Shown here piece after piece: positions 1 to 6,114 of a stretch of 6,114 nucleotides of DNA (the first letter of the stretch is position 1; every line of letters begins with the position of its first letter). The notes beneath the pieces are model-generated. The model was not told the DNA's origin and made no database searches. It saw only the letters and a list, made by a program, of their open reading frames with translations. Where the stretch lies: contig JAOZLI010000165.1 of the NCBI GenBank assembly GCA_029934915.1, positions 1 to 6,114 on the forward strand, given 5' to 3'. Source of the stretch: Desulfocapsa sp. GTDB lineage: Bacteria > Desulfobacterota > Desulfobulbia > Desulfobulbales > Desulfocapsaceae. The translations under genes and the position numbers were made by a program.

Positions 1-1
1 T

Positions 2-76
2 GGAGCACGGGAAATCAGTGGCGCAAAATTCAGTAGCCTGCTAAAACGCTGCATACGGAAAGTACCTGAGGGATGA
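2..76 (+). CDS. Possible C-terminal end of an upstream gene (partial)
   Basis: The frame entering from the left edge and ending at TGA 74-76 has no earlier stop and reads roughly GAREISGAKFSSLL followed by KRCIRKVPEG. Its mix of residues and codons looks coding, and it ends 25 bases before the next gene, which fits a shared operon. I cannot name the protein from 24 residues. A competing frame that stops at TAA 42-44 is also open but shorter. If the downstream protein really is a detached ribonucleotide reductase C-terminal domain, the catalytic subunit would be an obvious candidate here, but nothing in these residues shows that. Confidence 0.35.
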   Translation, partial: GAREISGAKFSSLLKRCIRKVPEG

Positions 77-101
77 AAAACAAATTAACCCACAAATAGA
101 T

Positions 102-650
102 ATGACAACAACAAATGATGAAGCTCATTGCGACGGATGCGGTAAAGTTGCAGACCTGCAGCAAACTCACGGCAACGAATTTTGCCCTGATTGTTTACAG
201 CTGGCCACCGCCATGCAGGAAAAGCCTCAAACCATCAAGCGAATATGCAAGCTTATCAAGTCCGAGCTGCACCACAAAACAGACACAGTCGAGGACTGTC
301 AGACAGATACTCTCAAAGACCTTCCAGAAGTTCTTGATGCCGTTCGATATCGAACCAGAGACAGAGAGCAAAACACCTGGTATGTGTCCGTAAGTGAACT
401 GGAAGGCAATCCGGTGGAAATTTTTGCATCCACAGCCTTTGACAGGGACGATCAGCTCCAATCACGTATTTCAAATCTCACCACTATTACCAGACTTGTT
501 TCGCTTATCCTTCGAAACATATTCTTAGGCGAAGTCCTGACCCTTGAGAAAACTATAAAGCAATTAAAACGGAGCTCTCGACAAAAGAACGATCTTCCGG
601 ATATGCTGACGACAGTTTTACGAGGCTATAAAAAAGACATGGGGGTTTAG
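102..650 (+). CDS. Zinc-ribbon protein with NrdJ C-terminal (TSCPD/NrdJb-like) domain
   Basis: This 182-aa soluble protein has two parts. Residues 10-31 form a zinc ribbon with two CxxC pairs (C10/C13 and C28/C31). Residues about 73-175 resemble the C-terminal domain of adenosylcobalamin-dependent class II ribonucleotide reductase, as in TSCPD domains or the small NrdJb polypeptide of split enzymes. The matching points are LPEVLDAVRYRT, then NTWYVSVSELEGNPVEIFAS, the helix TRLVSLILR, TIKQLKRSS and LPDMLTTVL near the end. In the family this region sits beside the catalytic barrel and is thought to help regulation or re-reduction of the enzyme. A free-standing copy implies a partner encoded elsewhere, possibly just upstream. 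ATG 102 is the first standard start in the open frame; it has no clear Shine-Dalgarno and follows a tiny 8-codon frame (73-99), so it may be translated by coupling. The family match was made by eye. A non-RNR regulatory role is the main alternative. Confidence 0.6.
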   Translation: MTTTNDEAHCDGCGKVADLQQTHGNEFCPDCLQLATAMQEKPQTIKRICKLIKSELHHKTDTVEDCQTDTLKDLPEVLDAVRYRTRDREQNTWYVSVSELEGNPVEIFASTAFDRDDQLQSRISNLTTITRLVSLILRNIFLGEVLTLEKTIKQLKRSSRQKNDLPDMLTTVLRGYKKDMGV

Positions 651-656
651 GATTAC

Positions 657-803
657 TCAATATTGCTGGATTCGTAAAAACCTATTCTACCATGAAGCGC
701 ATGAAGGGCATGAAGAAAAGAATAACAGCGAATCTGTCTTTTAACTTCATGTTCTTCATGCCCTTCATGGTGAGTGTTGTCTTTTCACGATGCCATCAAT
801 ATT
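657..803. repeat. 8-bp direct repeats (TCAATATT) flanking the palindrome
   Basis: TCAATATT occurs at 657-664 and again at 796-803, each copy close to the outer end of the palindromic element. The right copy contains the stop codon and the last tyrosine codon of the minus-strand RelA/SpoT gene. A target-site duplication made by insertion would look like this, but eight AT-rich bases could also recur by chance. Confidence 0.4.
665..795. repeat. Large palindromic element, possibly a miniature inserted element
   Basis: The core is an inverted repeat with arms at 690-715 and 745-770. They match at 23 of 26 positions, and one further base pair (A689/T771) extends them. Each arm is built from three copies of an ATGAAG-type unit about nine bases long. 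The loop pairs further: AAAAGA (716-721) with TCTTTT (737-742), then ACAG (725-728) with CTGT (734-737). Outside the core, TGG/CCA (667-669, 793-795), TCGT/ACGA (672-675, 785-788) and AAAA/TTTT (677-680, 781-784 region) continue the symmetry. The direct repeat TCAATATT lies at 657-664 and 796-803 on either side. This looks like a dispersed palindromic repeat or a non-autonomous mini-element. It lies between two converging genes and could end transcription both ways. There is no coding capacity. Confidence 0.7.
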
Positions 804-2901
804 CGAAATCAAACTCGTACGGTAATGAGGATTTATCAAAATGCCGAAGAACATATTTTAATACGTGAAGGGTAGGAACCTGAAACGATACTTCCCATGC
901 GGGGTTTGGAGTTGGTTTTTTTGAAAGACGTGCGACTTCCTGAATCTTCATTTCTTCCGGAGCCACACCAAGGGACATCATAATCTTTTGCCTGCTGGCT
1001 GCCATAATAATCAGAGATTGTACTTTATCCACTCGCGTTTCACGCCGTTTCCAACGTAAATCCACAATATCTTCCCGCTGAAATTTCATTTTTTGCAGCT
1101 TGGGACAATCCTTATGGTGAATGGAGAGCCCTCTTTCAGAAAGCAGAGCCATCAAGCCTTTATCGGTGGGATTAGGTTTACAACATGCTGATATTTTGAT
1201 TGTCACCGGGTCAAGGGTTGTAAGTTCAATCTTATTGAGCGTGCCTGTCGGCTTCACAAGAGGCGCGTCCCCTTTATACAATTTTTCTTCAACCTGTTCT
1301 ATCAGACTGGAGAGCCGTAAGCGGCCTTCTCCCACATGAATATAAAGTTCATCAATATCGGGCAAAGAAAAAAAGTTGAGTAGCTTGGGCAGCGATTCTT
1401 GTGATAAAAGATCAATGGGTAGCCCATAGCGCAGCATTTCCTGAGCAACAATTGAGCGGCCAATTTCCTTCGACAACTCCTGCCGACGGATACGAAAAGT
1501 TTTTGAAAGCTCAGCACGTGCCCGCGGACTGCGACAACGCCGCAGGATGGAAGGTTGAAATTGCAGCGGATAATCGGCGCGAAGAATTCTGATGACATCA
1601 CCATCTTTTAATTCTTGTGTACTTAAAACTTTTTTACTACCAATCATTGCCCCCGTACAACTATGTCCGATGTCCGTATGCACCTTAAAGGCAAAATCCA
1701 GCACAACCGATTGCGCTGGCAAACAGAAAAGATCTCCCGCAGGGGTATAGGTATAGATCTCTTTTTTCCCGCTGGCAGCAATTACCTCACGATAAGAACC
1801 GGAATATTCAGAACCAATCACATCAAAAAGTTCTTGAATTTCTTTTATAAAACTCCGCTGTGTACTGTTTCTGGATGTCCAGTCTTTAAATAATCCACGT
1901 TGAGCACGCCTGGCCATATTATTGGTGCGGATTTTAAAAAGATATTTTGTTCCATTAATGTTTGCCCGAGCATGTAATCCTTGATACCCAGTGGGCTTTG
2001 GGTTGGCAATGAAATCCCGAATGGTCCTGGGAATGGGAGCAAAAGTCTGATTAAGAATACCTAAAAGGTTATAACAGTTTTGCACATCATCAGTTAAAAT
2101 GAGTATTTCAAGCGGATTATCTATCTCTTTTCTAAGAATTCGATTGGATGAATCAAAATAGGCCCAGAGACCTTTCGTCCGAATAGAAATATCAACATTC
2201 AACCATAATTCCTGGGTCTTGACCTTGAGAGCCTGAACGATATCTATGGCTTCCGAAGATTGTTCCAATTTACGGATATTAGACTGCAGCTTTGCTCCCT
2301 GCTTGGGAAACTTAAAGATAAGCGCCAGGTTATACATTTCACGCTTGAGACTAAACAGCCCGAGAACAGTGGCAAGAGGCGCGTAAATATCGAGTGTTTC
2401 ATCGGAAATTTTTTGCCGCTTATGGGGCGGCATGGCCTTGAGTGTTCGGAGATTATGCAAACGATCAGCAAGTTTCACCAGCATCACTTCAGGGCGAAGT
2501 GCTGCTCCTGAAAAAAGCTTACGGTGTACAAGTTTGGACAGATTCTGTTTATCACCTGAATCTCTTGTAACTTTAGTACAGCCTTCAACAATCGCAGCGA
2601 CATAAGAACCAAACTTTTCACCAACAAGCTCAATATCAACCTCATCAACGTCCTCAACCGTATCGTGAAGCAATGCAGCTGATAAAATTTCCGGGTCAAC
2701 AACATCCATTTCAGCTGCCAAAATCTGAGCAACGGAACAGGGGTGCATAATGTAGGCTTCACCCGACCTGCGCCACTGATCATCATGAGCATCTGTTGCA
2801 AAATCAAGGGCATCCCAAAAGATGTGCACCTTAGGCCCGTCACCTAGTAATTGACGCATTTGGGAACGATATAATTCTAAGTCAAATGGAATATGTTGCA
2901 T
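796..2901 (-). CDS. RelA/SpoT-family protein: intact (p)ppGpp hydrolase, degenerate synthetase
   Basis: This 701-aa long RSH protein has the usual domain order. The HD hydrolase domain spans about 25-190, with RRSGEAYIMHP (H53), HDTVED (H79, D80, E83, D84) and LADRLHN (D146, N150) all in place. The synthetase-like domain covers about 235-345. The TGS domain (381-440) includes HTDIGH. A helical linker containing SPRARAEL follows, then the zinc-finger/CC region (571-601: ACCKPNP, LSIHHKDCPKL) and a short ACT-like end. Known RSH proteins make and break the alarmone (p)ppGpp on or near the ribosome. In this one the catalytic acids corresponding to D264 and E323 of the Streptococcus Rel enzyme read N262 and L321, the YSIYRKM-type segment is AYFDSS, and AExGxAAHW is AQRGLFKDW. 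I infer hydrolase activity only. ATG 2901 is the only standard start before an upstream stop; its ribosome site is weak. It is divergent from the RNase R gene. A separate active synthetase should exist elsewhere in the genome. Confidence 0.9.
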   Translation of the reverse strand: MQHIPFDLELYRSQMRQLLGDGPKVHIFWDALDFATDAHDDQWRRSGEAYIMHPCSVAQILAAEMDVVDPEILSAALLHDTVEDVDEVDIELVGEKFGSYVAAIVEGCTKVTRDSGDKQNLSKLVHRKLFSGAALRPEVMLVKLADRLHNLRTLKAMPPHKRQKISDETLDIYAPLATVLGLFSLKREMYNLALIFKFPKQGAKLQSNIRKLEQSSEAIDIVQALKVKTQELWLNVDISIRTKGLWAYFDSSNRILRKEIDNPLEILILTDDVQNCYNLLGILNQTFAPIPRTIRDFIANPKPTGYQGLHARANINGTKYLFKIRTNNMARRAQRGLFKDWTSRNSTQRSFIKEIQELFDVIGSEYSGSYREVIAASGKKEIYTYTPAGDLFCLPAQSVVLDFAFKVHTDIGHSCTGAMIGSKKVLSTQELKDGDVIRILRADYPLQFQPSILRRCRSPRARAELSKTFRIRRQELSKEIGRSIVAQEMLRYGLPIDLLSQESLPKLLNFFSLPDIDELYIHVGEGRLRLSSLIEQVEEKLYKGDAPLVKPTGTLNKIELTTLDPVTIKISACCKPNPTDKGLMALLSERGLSIHHKDCPKLQKMKFQREDIVDLRWKRRETRVDKVQSLIIMAASRQKIMMSLGVAPEEMKIQEVARLSKKPTPNPAWEVSFQVPTLHVLKYVLRHFDKSSLPYEFDFEY

Positions 2902-3145
2902 AAAAAGGCCCGAACGTCGAAGATCAAATTGCTTTTTGGATAATAATGACTACTCTACTTACAACCTCGTATAACCCTACCAGAATATTAGTGCCTTATG
3001 CTATAAAAACGACAACGAAACAAAAGAAAACGTAATAATTTAATAAATTCATTAAAGCTAGCCAACAGCAACAAGACACTTTCCCCCCTCAAGGGGGTAC
3101 TAAACTGAGTGCCAGCCTCACTCACCATTTACTGGCGCTAGCTTC
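2902..3145. promoter_or_regulatory. Divergent intergenic region with alternative hairpins upstream of rnr
   Basis: This spacer must carry the promoters of both diverging genes, but I find no convincing -35/-10 pair on either strand; TATAAA at 3002-3007 is the best isolated -10-like element for rnr. The half nearest rnr is rich in inverted repeats: CCCCC/GGGGG (3084-3088/3093-3097, TCAA loop), TGAGTG/CACTCA (3106-3111/3119-3124), AGTGCCAG/CTGGCGCT (3108-3115/3132-3139, one G-U pair) and AAGCTAGC/GCTAGCTT (3055-3062/3137-3144). The second and third overlap and exclude each other, as do the third and fourth. The last stem would end two bases before the proposed start codon. None is followed by a T-run, so these are not ordinary terminators. 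A regulatory leader is an inference. Confidence 0.4.
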
Positions 3146-5389
3146 TTGGAAAAACAAAACAATATAATGAGAAAAAAAAGAAATTTCCCACGGAAAAGAA
3201 AAACAAAACGTTCCCACCATGACCAGAATCAAAAACAAAAATATTCACAGGACGATACTCTTAAATTCCAGGTATTGAACCTGCTTTACACCAGTGGCAA
3301 GTCAGTACAGGCAAAACAAATTTTACAAGAACTGGATCTGCCGCTATCCTCCAGAAAACCTCTGCACAACCTTCTTATCGAACTCACAAAAAGCAGAATC
3401 CTCAAACAACTCGACACTGACATCTTTGGCCCGGGCTCAAAACATCGCCTGGCAGAAGGAGTTGTTGATCAAAACGCTAAAGGATTCGGTTTTGTTACCA
3501 ACCTGGCATCAAAACTTCAAGGGACGGATTACACAAAAGATGCTTTCCTCTCTCCGTCCAATATGAATTCTGCTCGTCATGGCGATACCGTCCTGATCAG
3601 AATTTTTAAAGTAAAAAAAGATGGCCGCCCGGAGGCTGAAGTGGTTTCCATCCTGCAACGCGGCACTGGCCGACTTGCCGGATTTGTCACCTTCAAGTCA
3701 GGGAAGACAATTGTATATCCTGAAGATTCCCGTTACCCATTCACCATTCATATTCCCGGGAAACGTAGCGAGGAATTGCAGGAAGGGGACGCTGTTGTTG
3801 TTAAAATTGAAGGTGAAACCGATGATTTTCGGCACCAGAATGGAACGATCATTGAAATTCTGGGTAATCCCGATTTGGTGGACGTTCAGATGCGGCTGGT
3901 CATTGAGAAACATTCCCTTCCCCACACTTTTAGTGATGAGACCCTGGCACAGGTAGATGATATCTCTGATGAGATTACCACTGGAAAGGCCAGGCTCGAC
4001 TTACGGGACATACAACATGTAACCATAGACGGTGAAACTGCCAAGGATTATGACGATGCCATAGCTGTGCAAAAGACTCGTAAAGGCTATCGCCTTTATG
4101 TGTCCATTGCAGATGTCAGCCACTATGTACCTTCAGGGAGCGCACTTGACAAAGACGCCTATCTACGTGGAACATCGATCTATTTCCCGGGCCGTGTTAT
4201 CCCTATGCTCCCGGAAAGACTTTCCAACGATCTCTGCAGTCTTGTTCCCGACAAAGATCGTTATGCATTCACTGCCATCCTTGATTTTAACAGATCGGGT
4301 CATTTACTGGGAAAAGAATTTTCAAAATCCATTATCTGCAGCAAGCAACGTTTTACCTATACCACTGTCAGGCAGATTCTGATAGACAAGGACAAAGACG
4401 TACGACGGACACATAAGGATTTTTGCACTCCCCTAAAATGGGCATCTGAACTTGCACGTGCGCTTATGCACCTTCGGGAGCAACGTGGTTCCATTGGATT
4501 CACTATCCCTGAGCCCTTTATGGAGCTTGACGAGCAGGGCAAAATTGAATCCATCAGTCGTACAGAAAGAAACTTTGCGCACAAACTTATCGAAGAATTT
4601 ATGCTGGCAGCCAACGAAGCAGTGGCCGAAACATTTACCGAAAACAACCTGGAAGGCCTCTATCGTATTCATGAAAAGCCAGCTCCTGAAAAAATCCAGG
4701 ATTTCGTTAATTTTGGACGATCTCTTGGCCTTGATCTGCCACCACTTCGTCAGGATCCGGACTGGTTTGGCCAGGTTCTGGATCTGGTCAAAGATTCGCC
4801 CAAAGAGTATGTAATCAATAACCTGCTGCTGCGTACCATGCAGCAGGCCAGATACGATGTAAAGAATGTTGGCCACTTTGGACTCGCAGCCACCGACTAC
4901 ACCCACTTTACATCACCCATCCGTCGCTACCCGGATCTTACAGTACATCGAACGTTACAAACCTTTCTTCAACGCAATGCAAAGGTTCGCACCCGGAAAA
5001 AAGAATCGCTTCCAGTCAAAGAGATGGGAACATTTCTATCCGCAAGGGAGCGGATTGCAGTAACTGCCGAACGTGACATGAATGACAGACTAAAAGTACG
5101 CTTTATGCATGGAAAAATAGGCGAAACATTTCAGGCTATCATCTCTGGTGTGACAGGATCCACCATTTTCGTCGAACTTCTCAATCTTTTTGTCAGTGGC
5201 GGTATTTCGTTAACAACGCTTAAAGATGACCATTATATTTTTGATGCAAAACATCACCGCCTCACAGGCAAGCGCAGTGGGAGATCTTTTCAGATTGGTG
5301 ACCAGATAACGGTGGGTTTGCTCGATGTAGATCTCAGGCGAAATCGTATTTATTTTGGTCCCATCGAAACGGATAACGACACAGCATAA
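3146..5389 (+). CDS. rnr: Ribonuclease R (3'-5' exoribonuclease)
   Basis: This 747-aa member of the RNase II/R family degrades RNA from the 3' end and, as RNase R, can work through structured RNA; it acts in the cytoplasm. A basic leader (12 Lys/Arg within residues 9-32) is followed by a winged-helix domain (about 38-95) and two cold-shock/OB domains (about 101-175 and 176-245). The catalytic RNB domain (about 285-610) has the acidic site TIDGETAKDYDDA (D295, D301, D303, D304), IADVSHYV, RGTSIYFPGRVIPMLPERLS and HFTSPIRRYPDLTVHR. An S1 domain spans about 655-742. The winged helix and length favour RNase R over RNase II. The lysine-rich C-terminal tail of the E. coli enzyme is absent, and the basic stretch lies at the N-terminus instead. 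The start is uncertain: TTG 3146 is used here, but ATG 3167 (740 aa) is equally possible, and neither has a good Shine-Dalgarno. No terminator follows the TAA stop. Confidence 0.95.
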   Translation: MEKQNNIMRKKRNFPRKRKTKRSHHDQNQKQKYSQDDTLKFQVLNLLYTSGKSVQAKQILQELDLPLSSRKPLHNLLIELTKSRILKQLDTDIFGPGSKHRLAEGVVDQNAKGFGFVTNLASKLQGTDYTKDAFLSPSNMNSARHGDTVLIRIFKVKKDGRPEAEVVSILQRGTGRLAGFVTFKSGKTIVYPEDSRYPFTIHIPGKRSEELQEGDAVVVKIEGETDDFRHQNGTIIEILGNPDLVDVQMRLVIEKHSLPHTFSDETLAQVDDISDEITTGKARLDLRDIQHVTIDGETAKDYDDAIAVQKTRKGYRLYVSIADVSHYVPSGSALDKDAYLRGTSIYFPGRVIPMLPERLSNDLCSLVPDKDRYAFTAILDFNRSGHLLGKEFSKSIICSKQRFTYTTVRQILIDKDKDVRRTHKDFCTPLKWASELARALMHLREQRGSIGFTIPEPFMELDEQGKIESISRTERNFAHKLIEEFMLAANEAVAETFTENNLEGLYRIHEKPAPEKIQDFVNFGRSLGLDLPPLRQDPDWFGQVLDLVKDSPKEYVINNLLLRTMQQARYDVKNVGHFGLAATDYTHFTSPIRRYPDLTVHRTLQTFLQRNAKVRTRKKESLPVKEMGTFLSARERIAVTAERDMNDRLKVRFMHGKIGETFQAIISGVTGSTIFVELLNLFVSGGISLTTLKDDHYIFDAKHHRLTGKRSGRSFQIGDQITVGLLDVDLRRNRIYFGPIETDNDTA

Positions 5390-5411
5390 GATTTTCCTTT
5401 AACGATCTCGC

Positions 5412-5438
5412 TTGACTTGAGCTTAAATTTCGCATAAT
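5412..5438 (+). promoter_or_regulatory. Putative sigma-70-type promoter for the 170-aa gene
   Basis: TTGACT (5412-5417) and CATAAT (5433-5438) are separated by 15 bases, slightly short of the usual 16-18. The pair lies 44 bases before the start codon in a non-coding AT-rich gap after rnr, which leaves room for a short leader carrying the GGAGG ribosome site. It suggests the small gene can be transcribed independently, although read-through from rnr is also likely because no terminator is visible between them. Confidence 0.4.
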
Positions 5439-5482
5439 AGTTGCTAGATTTTTTTTGATAAATTTTCTGGAGGTTTCCTACC

Positions 5483-5995
5483 ATGGAAGAAGCAACCTGG
5501 ATCAGCGCAATAATGAGCAATCCTTTTGCCAAAGGGCTGGCCATTGGCATTATTTTCACAATCCTCGTCTATGTACGTGGCTTTCTGCGTCGCCGCGAAC
5601 TAGCTCAAGAAGTATCTAGACTACGTAACCATCTACATACAAAACTTGAAATAGATTCCTCTGAGAACGAACGTCGTAAAAATGAGCTTGAAACACTGAA
5701 ACAAGAGCGGGACAATCTCCGTATAACAGTGCAATCACTGAACAACAAACCTGGCAGAAAAGAAATTCGTCAGTATTACATTTATCAGACTGCACTGGAT
5801 ATGATGTTTGAAAAAGCACCTGGTTTTGCTCCAGCCTGGCAAATAACCCTCAAAGAAGCAGAAAAAATATTTGACCAATCTGAAAGAGGTGTTGTTCCTC
5901 TGCTCAAACGTCTTATGCCCACTAATGCTGATAAGCAAGTAGAGCAGTACGAGAAACTGAGTCGCGTTTCCCTTGAAGAGAGTATGGCCAAATAA
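5483..5995 (+). CDS. Membrane-anchored coiled-coil protein of unknown function
   Basis: I do not recognise a family. The 170-aa product starts with a short acidic segment, then one hydrophobic helix (about 17-33, KGLAIGIIFTILVYVRGF) followed at once by RGFLRRR. By the positive-inside rule this puts the N-terminus outside and the rest in the cytoplasm. Residues about 37-88 are highly charged with heptad-like leucines (SRLRNHL, NELETLKQERDNLR) and should form a coiled coil. A compact C-terminal part follows (about 93-150), with aromatic residues in QYYIYQTALDMMF, APAWQ and GVVPLLKRLMP. This layout fits a membrane-tethered scaffold or regulator, but no function can be assigned. The start is well supported: GGAGG (5469-5473) sits nine bases before ATG 5483. 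It lies 93 bases after rnr on the same strand, probably with its own promoter, and ends just before a strong terminator. Confidence 0.85.
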   Translation: MEEATWISAIMSNPFAKGLAIGIIFTILVYVRGFLRRRELAQEVSRLRNHLHTKLEIDSSENERRKNELETLKQERDNLRITVQSLNNKPGRKEIRQYYIYQTALDMMFEKAPGFAPAWQITLKEAEKIFDQSERGVVPLLKRLMPTNADKQVEQYEKLSRVSLEESMAK

Positions 5996-6028
5996 ATATT
6001 TACCTCATACGTTTCAACCATATATTTC

Positions 6029-6076
6029 AACGGCCATAAACAGGTTTTATCTGTTTTATGGCCGTTTTTCTTTTTT
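6029..6076 (+). terminator. Strong Rho-independent terminator
   Basis: AACGGCCAT (6029-6037) plus AAACAG (6038-6043) pairs with CTGTTT (6051-6056) and ATGGCCGTT (6058-6066). This gives a 15-bp stem with a single bulged T at 6057 and a 7-base loop. It runs into TTTTT, C, TTTTTT ending at 6076. It lies 33 bases after the stop codon of the coiled-coil gene and closes that transcript, possibly also that of rnr. The remaining 38 bases (6077-6114) show nothing recognisable. Confidence 0.92.
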
Positions 6077-6114
6077 GTAACTGTTTATATATGACAAACT
6101 CGTAAAAAGTAAAA

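Noticed and set aside
3..44. Alternative left-edge coding frame ending at TAA 42-44
   Set aside because: It is open but only 13 codons, shorter than the frame ending at 76. It cannot be excluded, so the partial gene call is kept at low confidence.
2484..2843. 119-aa minus-strand frame overlapping the RSH hydrolase domain
   Set aside because: It is the same strand read out of frame through the conserved HD region; its leucine-rich translation is a by-product of the real codons.
2940..2964. Possible minus-strand promoter for the RSH gene (TTGTAA and TATTAT)
   Set aside because: The two elements are only 13 bases apart, too close for a standard sigma-70 promoter.
3083..3098. CCCCC/GGGGG hairpin as an intrinsic terminator
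   Set aside because: No T-run follows on either strand and it lies upstream of both diverging genes, so it is treated as leader structure only.
4433..4906. 157-aa open frame on the minus strand opposite RNase R
   Set aside because: It lies wholly within the strongly supported RNB catalytic domain on the other strand and has no ribosome site or recognisable motif.
5449..5457. T-run after rnr as its terminator
   Set aside because: No stable stem precedes it; the best pairing nearby is about four base pairs, and the region fits a promoter for the next gene better.

Overview
The window is a mostly housekeeping stretch of a moderately AT-rich bacterial chromosome. It has four complete protein genes, one probable gene tail at the left edge, and three informative non-coding intervals. 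The protein families (a long RelA/SpoT homologue, RNase R, an NrdJ-type C-terminal domain) and the coding style suggest a Gram-negative anaerobe, perhaps a Desulfobacterota/Desulfobulbales-like sulfate reducer. That lineage is an impression from protein style, not something the sequence proves.

Layout. Bases 1-76 probably hold the last codons of an upstream plus-strand gene. A plus-strand gene at 102-650 encodes a 182-aa protein with an N-terminal four-cysteine zinc ribbon. Its second half resembles the C-terminal (TSCPD/NrdJb-like) domain of class II ribonucleotide reductases. It converges on a minus-strand RelA/SpoT-family gene (796-2901). The gap between the two stop codons is filled by a large palindrome made of repeated ATGAAG units, extended by outer inverted repeats and bracketed by an 8-bp direct repeat. 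It looks like an inserted palindromic element that may also act as a two-way terminator. Divergent from the RelA/SpoT gene, across a 244-bp spacer containing several alternative hairpins, is the RNase R gene (3146-5389, plus). A promoter-like sequence then precedes a 170-aa membrane-anchored coiled-coil protein (5483-5995), which ends at a strong intrinsic terminator (6029-6076).

How the genes relate. The RelA/SpoT protein keeps every visible hydrolase-site residue of the HD domain. It has lost the two acidic catalytic residues of the synthetase domain, so it is predicted to degrade (p)ppGpp but not make it. RNase R would degrade structured RNA. The zinc-ribbon/NrdJ-like protein may belong to deoxynucleotide synthesis or its control. 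No single pathway links all of them, and I see no phage, CRISPR, toxin-antitoxin or defence system. The points most worth following are the hydrolase-only RSH, the stand-alone NrdJ-C-like protein, the palindromic element with its flanking direct repeat, and the structured rnr leader.
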